Of a stretch of DNA of 64,000 nt, positions 26,989 through 38,500 are shown in pieces (position 1 is the stretch's first letter; every line of letters begins with the position of its first letter). Source of the DNA: Pampus argenteus (taxonomy: Eukaryota > Chordata > Actinopteri > Scombriformes > Stromateidae); contig CM072869.1 of assembly GCA_036937835.1 (NCBI GenBank), forward strand, positions 8,964,001 to 9,028,000, given 5' to 3'. The notes under the pieces were generated by a model. The model did no database searches and had not been told where the DNA came from. It saw nothing but the letters and a program-made list of their open reading frames with translations. A program made the position numbers and the translations under genes.

Positions 26989-28395
26989 CTGCAGATCAGC
27001 ATCAGTGTGGACAAACGAGATGGTTAACACTTGATGTGAGTCTCCCCACTAACTGCTGTTAAAGCTGTGGCTTAATTTATACGCCGTTCGTCAGAGCTTC
27101 CCAGTTCAAATAAACATACTTATCCTCCCATTGAAAACAGTATTATATATTTAATTTATATTTGCAAACCTGTTTTATTCGACAAATACTTTAAACATTT
27201 CCTTTTGATTCCATGTGCTTGTCAATTTTAACAATATTCAGATGAATGTACAGGGTGTTGTTGTTTTTGTTAATAACAAATCTGATGACTGTGAAGCCAA
27301 ACAAATGAGTAGATTATCCTGCTATTACGACAAAATGAACTGTCAACAACAATTACAGTGAATTGTTCTAACTAGGCAATATTATGTGAATAAAAACTCT
27401 GTATGAAACATCATGTCACTTCCATTTGCTTTTATGGAACGGTTTAAATTTGCATGAATATGACAACTCGGTTACTTTAAATAAGTGTTTTTTTTCTACA
27501 TCAAAAGCAGAATACAGGGTGATTATAACCAACATGGTTGATTAATGTGGTGGATTAATCCAATATGTTTCAACTTTGACACTTCATGTTGAATGATAAG
27601 ACAAAAAAGAGAGGACTTTCTTCAACATTTCTACATTTCATGTTTTCAACTCCTCCCACCAGTAGATGATGCGTAATGCAGGTCAGCAGAGATAATACTA
27701 ATAACAACGTAATGAAATGGGACTGATGACTCATGCGATGGTATCACACACCTGGAGCATCAAAGGGAAGAAGCGGGCTGAGGGAAATCCTGGTGATTTG
27801 ATTTAAAGAACACAACAGCTCTTTATGAGCCAGCAACATCATGGACTGTGTATTAACTGCTGTATTAACTTTGACTTTCTGTCTGATCCTTTCTGCTTTT
27901 TTTATTTTTTTTTATATTTATATATTCATCCTTATCCCTGGTTCAACATCATTTCCCAGAATTCCAGCTCTGTCACTGGCACCAGGACGATCAGATTGAA
28001 TGTTTTGGTATGTGACAAAGACACAGACGTACTACATAGTTAGAAAGAAAATAGTTCTTAAAAACTAAACTTCACATGTTACTGTGAAAAAATACAATTT
28101 GGCTGTTTTGAAAAAATGAAATGAACTTGTCTTCTCACTGCTACCAGTGTTGGTGGGTCGTGCTACAAAGATGTACGAGCATCTGTTCTCCGTACTCATG
28201 GGTAAAATAGTTTGATTTATTTAAAATCATCCAAATATGACAGAAGGTTTTCATCGTGGGCAAGCGGGCAGAAGTAAATTTGATTTAAGAGGTTATTGGG
28301 TCGAGGCAGTGAGTGCAGTGTTTGATGTTACGTTCCTGTCACCAGAAAGATAGATAAGAGGATTCTGCACATACCTGTTGGCCGTGCTGCCAGTG
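26989..28395. other. hps5 3' end and tpo upstream region
   Basis: AATAAA at 27109-27114 is a good hps5 poly(A) signal about 120 bp past the stop. The remaining 1.2 kb is AT-rich with no convincing exon, and it is the likely place for tpo regulatory elements. I could not name specific factor sites with confidence. Confidence 0.55.
27109..27114 (+). terminator. hps5: Poly(A) signal of hps5
   Basis: Canonical AATAAA 120 bp after the stop, with no earlier hexamer seen. Confidence 0.65.
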
Positions 28396-28401
28396 TATAA
28401 A
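28396..28401 (+). promoter_or_regulatory. tpo: TATA box of the peroxidase gene
   Basis: TATAAA in the context GTGTATAAATGG, about 150 bp upstream of the ATG at 28549, which places the cap site near 28425-28430. The implied leader holds two short upstream frames, one starting ATGGGCCAC and one starting ATGAGCACG; both stop before the main ATG. A TATA promoter suits a tissue-specific gene and contrasts with the CpG-type 5' ends of its neighbours. Confidence 0.6.
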
Positions 28402-28548
28402 TGGCAACCTTTTGGACGCGCTGAGGCAAACGCAAACTGGCACACACCTGTTGGCTCCCGTGATGGGCCACAGTCAGCGCAGCAGCAAGATACTATGAGC
28501 ACGATTTTAGTTTTCTCTGCACGGATTTAACTGTTTTTAGAGATCTTG

Positions 28549-31500
28549 ATGGACACAGCACTCATGGTGAGTTTTCTGATGTTTTTCTGCTTCTCTGCCT
28601 GAATAAATTTAACAAATGTGAACTTCACATGTTGAAGTGTTGAGTTAGTCGTTTTCTGGTTTCAGGTGTCCTTCTCTCTACTTGGACTGTCTCTTGTCCT
28701 GCTGTCCTTTCCTGAGCATGCTTCACTGAGCAGAGTATTTGACAGCTCCTCAGGTAGGATTTCTGTTTGATAATTACTGCACAGAGCAGATACTGGGCAG
28801 CTTCTTAAATGTCATGTTTTTCTTTCATGTTTAATATCAGGAAAGGAGTATCTGGGCTCTGCATTTGTGGAGGAGGCTCTTCAGAGAGCGATAGAGCTGA
28901 CTGACGCTGCTTATGTTCACACAAGTGAAAGGTAAAAACTGTAGTTAATGATCAATCAATGTTGAGTGTTGTGTTAGCAATGAAAAAAACAAAGCTTTTA
29001 ATGTTTCCAGGGTGAAGAAGTCTCTGTCTGAAGGCGCTCTGAGGCCAAGTGATCTGCTAGCTCAATTTAAACAGACTGAAGACCGAACCAGAACTCAGAT
29101 CCGTGCTGCCGAACTGCTGGACAACACAGTGGAGCTGATCAGAGAAATGGTCTACACTCACACTATGATTCGGCCGAGCCCTCACGGTACTAAACAGCAG
29201 CATTACACCTGTACATCAAATACTTTCTGTCCAAATAATTCCCAGCAATTAATGAAATATAATAAATACAAAATTACCACTATTTTACAATCCCTTACAG
29301 TATATTTCAGGCAACAGTTTAACATTGCATTCATAACTGTTCTTCTGAATATTTCTTTTAATATTTTAGTATCAAGTCAGCACTACAAAGAGGCAAAATC
29401 CTATTTCTATAAATTTTGATAATTTTTTCCTCAACCACAATTTGCATTTCTCATTTATTTCTCACTTATTTGGTCCACCAAGCAGTTATTTGTTTTTGTT
29501 ATTTGTATCATTAGGATCTTGTTGTGTTTACTGTTTAAAGAGCTTCTGAGTGAAGGAGATGTGGAGAATCTGCTGCAGGTGACGGGCTGCTCCGCTGAGT
29601 TGCAGAGACCCAGCTGTCCCACCGACTGTCTATCTGAGCGCTACAGATCCATCACAGGAGAGTGCAACAACAGGTCAGTGTGAGCAGGTATGTCCTGAAT
29701 TTCTTTTTTTAATTGTTTTTTGGTAACTGTGTGTCTGTTGTGTTGTCCTGATCAGACAGCATCCTAGACGGGGGGCTGCAAATGTCCCGTATTCCCGCTG
29801 GCTGCCTCCAGAGTATGAGGATGTGTGGGGGATGCCCAGAGGCTGGGACCCAGAGCACACTTACCACGACGTCTGCCTGCCTCCAGTAAGAGACACGGTC
29901 ATCCTCTGTCCTGTCAGCTGCAGTACCTCCATCACTCCTCACCTTGTTTATTTTTGCAGGTGCGGCTGGTGTCCCAGGAGGTGCTGTTCACTCATAATGA
30001 CAACATCTCTCTGGACTCCACTCTGTCCCACCTGCTGGTGGAGTGGGGCCAGTGGATAGACCACGACATGGTGCTGACGCCCCAGAGCCCCAGCACAGCG
30101 GCCTTCAGGACAGGAGCTGACTGCACCCACACCTGCAGCCGGGACTCGCCCTGCTTCCCCATACAGGTGTGCTGCCCTGCCAATCAGCTGCTCTCAGTCT
30201 GCTTCAGTTTTCACGGCCCTTCTTTGTACTATAATATTTTTATATTATATAAACTTAAACATTCATTGCCTGTTTGTAAAAAATACCTCACAGTTTTTTG
30301 CCAGATTTGTATGGATGTTCTTGGTGGTTTATACGTGAAATAATCCAAAGAAAGCTGACGTCATTCTTCCACAGTGTTTCTACATTCATCACTATCATAA
30401 CCAAGGATTTGTTTTCATCTTGAGGAATAAAGTGAATCTAGAAAAAAAAAAAGAAATACAATGAAATAAAGGGAGGTGAACTATGAATATAAATGCAATG
30501 AAAGTGTTTCAAATAACAAGCAATTAATTATACAAAAAGGTATCTACTATGTATGATAATATTTATCATGGCTAAAACGGCAAGTCTGTTTTCTCCCATC
30601 AGCAACGATGTAAAACTGAAAACTTCTCTCCCCAGATCCCACTGTCAGATCCTCGCAACGGCATCCAGAGCTGCATGCCTTTCTTCCGCTCTGCGCCAAG
30701 CTGCGTTGATGGAGTTCAAAGCCGTCGGCACCGGGAGCAGCTTAATGCCATCACTTCCTTCGTGGACGCCAGTATGGTGTACGGCAGCTCCGACAGTCAG
30801 GCCTCAGCACTGCGTAACCACTCCTCTCCTCTAGGCTTAATGGCCCTCAACTCGCAACACTCAGACCAGGAGCTGGCCTACATGCCCTTCCTGCCTCGAC
30901 GGCAGGCTCACCTGGACCCCTGCGGCCCTCGCAACTCCACCGCTGCAGGCCCGCCGGACCAATTTGCATCACAGGAGAACACCACATCCTGCTTCCAAGC
31001 TGGTGAGTGAGTGAATGTACTGAACTATCCAATCTCTGCAGGCTTCAGTGGATCTGTCAATTCATGATTAATGTTTCACAGGTGATTCAAGAGCCAATGA
31101 ACATCTGGGGATGATCGCGCTGCACACACTCTTCCTGCGAGAGCACAACAGGCTAGTCAAAGAGCTACACCTGTTCAACCCTCACTGGAGCCCTGACACC
31201 CTCTATCAAGAGGCCCGCAAGATCATGGGAGCCATTCACCAGGTGTCAGCAGCAGTTTCAGTTTTAACCTTCACCTGCAAGATCATTCACCGCAGTCTTA
31301 CCTACTTCCCTTTATCTTTTCAGATCTTAACATGGGAGCACTACCTGCCGCGGGTTCTAGGTGAGAGTGCCATGTCCCGTCTGATGCCTCCATACAAGGG
31401 TTATGATCCTGATGTCGATCCCAACATAGCGAACGCCTTTGCGGCTGCTGCATTTCGCTTTGCCCACGTCACCGTGCAGCCAGTAGTATCCAGGCTGGGA

Positions 31501-33723
31501 CCGGGATACACCGCTAACTCCCAGCATCCCTCACTGCCTCTGCATCATTCACTGTTTGCCTCCTGGAGGGTTGTGCAGGAAGGTAAAGGAAGGAAAAGTG
31601 CAATGCTGTAATTCAGTAAATCACATGTGATCTACTCAGCTTTTTGTGTGTCTGTCTTTCATTTTCTCTTGGTGTATTAATCAGGTGGTATCGACCCCGT
31701 GCTGCGTGGTTTGTTGCTGTCTCCTGCTAAGCTGCAGACTGCGGGCCAGATGATGGTGGAGGAGCTGACGGAGCGTCTCTTTCAGGCACAGGGAGGGATG
31801 CCTCTGGACCTCGCTGCCCTTAACCTCCAGAGGGGCCGAGATCATGGCCTGCCTGGTACCAGCTTCTTAACTCTGATACAGATTCAGTTTGTATTTATTT
31901 TATCAACTAACTGTCTGTTAATGTGTTCAGATTGTTATTAAATATGATTAAAAGTACAAATTCATTCACTGCAGACATTTTGACTTATTATAGCAGAAAC
32001 GGTTCAGTTGTACCAATTAACATTAATGATGTTTCTATCAAACAAGTGCGTTTCGACTTGTAAACAGCATCAACATCCAATTATTTTAGCCAAGTTTGTC
32101 ATTCTAGATAATAAAGTCTTTGGACTTATGGACTTATGTAATATTGAGCTATATCGTCAGTGCACAGTATATCATACAGGAAAGTCTGACTTATAAACCA
32201 CGTCCACATGACATAAATGTGTCCTGAAAAATCTCCCTCACAAAACTCTGTATTTATCTCACCAGGATACGGCTCATGGCGAAGGTTCTGCGGCCTCTCT
32301 GTTCCCAACACGACATCAGAGCTGGCAGAAATCCTGGGTAACCTAACTTTGGCCCATAAATTCCAGCTTCTGTACAAGACACCACACAACATTGACGTGT
32401 GGGTGGGAGGCATCGCTGAACCTGCTCTGCCTGGAGGCCGAGTGGGACCGCTGCTGTCCTGCCTGCTGGCGAGACAGTTCAGAGACCTGAGAGATGGGGA
32501 CAGGTAAAATGAAATCCTCCATCTGATGTAACAACATGAATTGTAAGCATGAGTGTAAGCAGAGAAATCCAAATCTTTGTCCCTCAAGGTTTTGGTGGGA
32601 GAGGGAAGGAGTGTTCACCAACGCCCAGAGGAGACGGCTCCGTGCTGTCTCTTTATCCCGCATCATCTGTGACAACAGCCACATCACCCACGTTCCTGCC
32701 GATGCTTTTTCACGCACAGAGAGCCCAGACGCCATGCTGGCCTGTTCCCACCCACTCATCCCCCACCTCGACCTCAGCCCCTGGAAAGAAGGAGACGCAG
32801 GTGAGGAACTGTAAAAGAGGACAGAAGAACATGTCGAGTTTTATCTGTTGTGTTTTTTAACATGCCTTTATTAATGTCTTGTCTTCCAGATCCCAACTGC
32901 GGTCCAATACCCAGGATTCAATCTGGCTACTCGCTGCTCTGCGACTCTGTGATTCTCTATCAGTGTCACTCTGGCTTCAAGCTGCTGGGCTCTTCGTCTG
33001 TCAGTTGTGATCCAGACAGTCAGCAGTGGAGCTCTGCACCCCCAACATGCCAAGGTACGAAACCTAAACAAGAGTCGGCTATTTCTCAATATCACTACAT
33101 CACGTTTAGTGATGTTCACCTTGGTTGATACTAAATGCATTTCATGATACTGGTATCTGTGTTTTTTTTCTGTTACAGATATTAATGAATGTGAAGAACA
33201 GAGTCCCTCTTGCCCACAGAACATGGAATGCTTTAACCTGCCAGGTTCCTTCATTTGTTCAGGTCGGTTCAGAATCTTTTTGTAAAATTCATGTTACCCT
33301 GTTGTTTGAAGCACAATGATGAAATATTTAAACATGGACAAGACATCGAAGCTCTTCCTATTTGTGTGTACTGAATCCAGAGTCCTCCTCGCTGTCCACC
33401 GTGTCCGTTGTCACTGCGGTGATCGGTGGTGTGGCCGTGCTGGTGATGATCATGATCTGTTATCGAAGGTAAGTAGACAGAATCCAGATCTAGATTTAGC
33501 TCTTTTTGCCTCAAATCTAATCAGAATAACAGATTTAATGATGAATAAAGTCAAACATGTTCTGTGAGAAAACAAGCAAAACACATATTAAAGAAACATC
33601 TTAAACAGTTGCATAACAGTAGTTTTAAAGTAAAATATAAATAACTGAACGCCTTTTTCTTGCAGGTATTTCCCAAAGAAAGAAGAATTAGACAGTGCTG
33701 GTTGTTGCCAAGGGAAACATTAA
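28549..33723 (+). CDS. tpo: Thyroid peroxidase-type haem peroxidase
   Basis: Membrane-anchored animal haem peroxidase; the thyroid enzyme iodinates thyroglobulin tyrosines at the apical follicle surface. Exons: 28549-28566, 28666-28753, 28841-28931, 29011-29186, 29541-29673, 29756-29885, 29960-30166, 30636-31002, 31082-31242, 31324-31582, 31685-31855, 32266-32503, 32589-32800, 32890-33054, 33179-33262, 33381-33468, 33666-33723; 881 aa. Order: signal peptide; propeptide-like region; peroxidase domain with distal site GQWIDHDM, catalytic Arg and haem-ester Glu in GDSRANEH, LREHNRL, proximal His in AFRFAHVTVQP, and RGRDHGLPG; a sushi module (32890-33054); a calcium-EGF start DINECEE; one transmembrane helix (33381-33468); and a tail of about 20 residues. 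Sushi+EGF+membrane architecture separates it from the myeloperoxidase group. Oddities: the EGF exon has only four cysteines and the cytosolic tail is much shorter than in human. Confidence 0.93.
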
Positions 33724-35573
33724 TCAACCATCTTAATAACTTCAGTCAATTATTGTTCTGATGTTCTTCTGTGATATGAAATGTGTTTTGAGCTGTCTGT
33801 ATGCATTTGTCTATAGTAGGAGTATAATGTTTTCTTAATTTTTAATAGATCTATATGACATTCATCAAAATGTACTCTTGAGAAGTTTCCCTATTGTTGA
33901 ACACTGATAGATAAGTTACCAAGTATATAACTCAAATCACTTCATGTTTCATCCTGACGCATTATATAACTGACTAGTCTGACTATACTCACTCACTACA
34001 AGCCAAACTATTTCTTCTCGGTCTGCTGTAATCTCTATGGCAGGATAATGAAAACAGAATAACAAGCTTACAAAGGCCATTTCAATCCGGAAACCAAAAT
34101 CTTACTGGAATGTCTGTTCCAAAAAACAGATTTTCATACCTTAAAGCCCCTCTGAGCGGGATATGGTCTCAGTATTTCCTCCCTGTGCCTGATTCCTGAT
34201 TACAAACCTGTTAGGCAACTGTGGGTGTATAGCAGAGCGTTTTGTATTAGGATAACGAAGCAGTTTCTGTGTCATCTAGTTGTATACTGAGCTGAAATTA
34301 ATTAGTGATGAGTCAGCATTCCCAAACTTCAGTCTAAGCTTTACACCGACATTAATCTGCTATCAGATTTTGTACAACCGAGGCTTATAAATCACACACA
34401 GTACAAAAGTGATGTAGTCAGGCTACAGTGCCATGTTTTTAATGGAGTGTTTACATTGGAAGACATTATCAGTACACAGTTTAGGAACCTCAAAGCCCTA
34501 AATAAGGCTAAGAAGCAGTTATTGCACTTTCTGACTCACATCATTCTTCATTTTTTTCCTTCAAAAGACTTTTTCTGTAAAAATTGGACATGAATAATAA
34601 TAATAATAAACCTATACTATGAGGTACGACAGCCAATATACGTTGCATAATATGGCTATGAACTGCATTCATGCAAAGTCATTTATGGCTTATACTGTAT
34701 GTACATACTGTTGATTGCAAACGTGAAAAACTACAGTTGTGCATATTGCGATCATATCATCTGTATTAAAGCTTGTTCATTTACCAACTACAAATGCTGT
34801 CACTAATTCATTGACGATATATCTGATTATTAAATACAGTCCAGGCTAACATGAAGCAGAAGCTACAGGTGTTTCGTTTGTGACACACACGGCATCTAGA
34901 ACAGGTAGTACAAAAGTGCATCGCCAAAATTAAGGCCATGTGGAGACAAGATGCTAGTGAGCATTATCATTGATGAAAAGGAAATAGATCATTGTTCGGT
35001 GAGATATTCATGGATCATTGTCAATCTCACAATAAAACTATTACATATACAAGTATGTAATATTTGAGGTAAGAGACCAACTAAACTGTGCAGGTTGCAT
35101 TTATCCTGTTCTGTGCCCATCTTCAACAGACTAATGCCTGAAACATGATACATACGATCTATTGTATGAGAACGTGTGTGTACTCCACCGGGGAGGTTGA
35201 GCGCTCACAAGATTAAAAACTGAAACAATGCTAGAGACTTGCAAAGGAAATATCTGGTAGGACAGTGGTTGGTTACTGCAGTATAGCAGAAAATATATTT
35301 TACCAATCTGGGAATAACAGCCTGTCTTTAAAAAATAGTTTTACTTCTTTCATGCACTATTAGTTTGACTCTAATTGCAGTTGCAATGGCAGTTAATTAT
35401 TTTCTTCTTCCCTTGTTGATTGCCCTCTGCTGCAGCACTAATGCTGTATACCCTCTGCTACAAAAACTGATCCAAGACCTGTTTGTTACCACAGTTTAAT
35501 CTCACTTGTCTAAATAAGGAAGGTCTTGGGATCATGCTGTCCTGTTGGGTGTTTCAGTGAACTGTCCGGTCCT
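33724..35573. other. Convergent spacer between tpo and rab3il1
   Basis: 3' untranslated regions of two convergent genes, with no coding structure. AATAAA at 34605-34610 is a possible tpo poly(A) signal, although far from the stop. On the minus strand ATTAAA (plus-strand TTTAAT near 35494) is a weak candidate for rab3il1. Confidence 0.5.
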
Positions 35574-38500
35574 CTAGCCCTGGTCAGTGTAGAAACCCAA
35601 CTTGGCCACAGTCATTTCTCTGCGGAGACGCATCACCTCCCAGAACATCTGCTCCGCTGGACGAGAGCAGAAACAACAGAAGATAAAACATGTCATGGTT
35701 CAATAAAAATCCTGTTAAAAAAGAGGCCCATACAACAACCACAAAAAAAAACAAAAAAAGATGTGTTAACTTACCATCGTGTCTCACCAGGCCCTGCTGG
35801 ATATAGCGGATATATGTAAAGAAATTGCACACAGCTGTGATCTAGAAAGGTGAAATAAAGGACAAGGTCACATTAAACAGCATTTAACAGTGGCAACAAT
35901 AGTGTGTCGTCATGAAGGTTACAAAGATAAAGGTAGTTACCCGTGCTCGGCTGGAAGGAGAGATGTAATAGTAGCTCCCCTTGTCGCCAAGTTTAATGCG
36001 ATGTCGGCAGAGCCGTGGCACACCGCTTAATGCACATTTTCTACAAGCAGAGAAAGATCAGCTGTAAAAAAATGCAGCTAGAAGACATGGATATACACAG
36101 TCACTGTGTACTTTCAGCAAACACTGAACATGATAATTTGTATTCTATTAGCTAACAATAAGGGATATCCCAAATTAGAATAAGGCTAAATAAGACAAAA
36201 TACATTCCAGACAGAAACACGTTACAGAAGAGAAACACAATCAGAAGAGAGGTGCACGATCAGAGAAAGTTAGTAGAAGAGTAAAAGGATGTAGGTTACA
36301 TGAATATACACACTTGCACATGCAAAACCGTGTCTGGTTAATTTACATATCTCTTCCAGTTTCCTGACTGACTTTTTTAAGACATGTGGAAAGGCAGAAT
36401 TCATTTCATGATATAGTAATCTGTGTTAGTGAAAAGCTTATCAGGTGATCGGTTCCTGAGAAGACTTACGTTTCTATTGCTGCCCTAAAGTCACTGGAAA
36501 AACAAAGAATTTCATCAGACAGTGATTAGAAATGTGCCCATTGATTAAATCCCTCTCAGAAACACGGTAAGAAAAGTAAATCATCAGGAGAGAAACCAAA
36601 ACCAAATAAGAGTGAGTTTTCAGTGTTGACTGACTATTGTTTAGCAGTGAAGGGTCAAAGAGAGGACGGCATGATAATTATTATGTAGACAAGATGACTC
36701 ACTTCGGGCCTCCACACTCAATGGCTGAGGCTTTAACCATTGGTAATGCTGACATGGCCACAGGCTCGATAGTCAAAGAGTTGTTTTCCACTGCACTCTG
36801 CACCAGCTGGGACAGCTGTGGACAGCAGCGACAATTAAATCAGATACATGTAATGGCCAAGCCTGTGAAGCTAGCATGAACTGATGAAGCCTCTTGGATA
36901 AGAGGTGACATGTCTTCAAAGACAAATAACCAAGTCCAGTTGCGTTCGATTTAATTTCCTTGAGATGTAATGGCCAAGTGGTTGTGCAAAGCAGCAGTGA
37001 GATTCTGACCTCTGATCTTGTGAAAGAGAGGCAGGGTCCAATATCTTCTCTGTAGATCCGACTCAGGAAGGCAGAGGAGCGGTCCAGACTCAAATGTTCC
37101 TTCCACATCAAAAACTCTGCATACAGAACTGAGTCCATCTGCAGAGAGAAACAATCTATCACTGTCGATGAACCACCTGCTGATGTGTCTACATGCAGCT
37201 ACAGTCCTTATGCTCCACCCATCTCAACCCGCATCAATTATGGAAGCTTGTTATTGAAAAGATAAAGTCACATATTCAGAACAGAGTAGAGAAATAAGCA
37301 GAAATCCAATTAACATAGTATAATCCTGACCAGATGACAAGTTAAAGAATTACCAAAGTGATTCAAATTTACCTTGAGGGGGACATGGCTGTGAAAAATT
37401 TCATGGCAATCCATTCAATAGTTGTAAAAAAAAATTGAGGACAGACTTCAACAAACATGAATACAGTTTTAGAAAAGTTGTTATACAATACAGAGAGATG
37501 GTTAAACAGTTTAGTTAGAAATGGAGGCACAAGGACACAGTTTTTGTGGCAGGAACACGTTTGGTTGTCTTTGACTTTCTATAGCCGGAATATTCAAAAT
37601 GAAGACTCCCAGATGCAGACTTTCTGCTACTTGAATAGCAAAATCAAACTTTTTATCCAGTTGTTTGTGCAAACAGCAAAAGCATTGTCCAGTAAAAGGG
37701 TTGTAGTTAATCATTAGTGGGACCAGCTATAAATCCAACCAGTCAGAAGCCATAAACATTGTGTTTCACCAATAAATGCCTATCCTTTAAAAAGCATATA
37801 AACCCTATAAAAACAGAGATAGCTAACAAGCAACATTGAGATATAATCTGAAATGTCAGAACCATGCCCACCTAGCCATTGAGCAACACGCTCAGTGTAC
37901 ACGTATGTCTACCTGGTCAGTTTGAGAGTGTCACTCTCAAACTTCTCGCTGGAGATACTGTACTGTGTATCATTGTCATTTTGTGATCTGGGGCAGGAAA
38001 AGCATAGTCATTGTCCTGTAAATGTACATGTTTACAGCAAACAGATCAATTTCACAGGGGCTGAACCTACAAGACTTATCAGGCCTGGTCAAAGGGATGC
38101 AGTTACCTGTCTGCTGCCAGTCCCTAGCCCCTCCCCCTGCTCCTGCCAATAAGGTTCATAGGTCACATTGACTGACTGGCCAGGAACCAGGCAGAGAATC
38201 AAAGAGAGGAGAGCAGGAACAGCAGGCTGAGAGAAGAACAGATACCAGAGAGAGAGAGGAGGAACAAGTGAGGGAGATGTTAGTGCCAAGAGAAAGAACA
38301 AACAACAAGCAAAGAGAAAAAAAGGACGGCTCAAGAGACAGTTTGGAGATGAGAAGAAGGAATAGAAGCAGAAATGCACATGTCTGATAGTTTGAGAAAG
38401 AGACACATGTGCAAACTTCATTCAGGTTACCTCTCGATCCTCTTTGGCCACAGACTGAATGGAAACTGAGGAGGGTTCAGGTTTTCCAGATGAGGACGCA

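Noticed and set aside
38105..38180. Minus-strand stretch with a GTAACT donor in a rab3il1 intron
   Set aside because: Flanking exons 38431-38667 and 37010-37138 join in phase 0 and match the family directly (EDRE-MDSVLYAEF); the stretch is low in homology and not needed.
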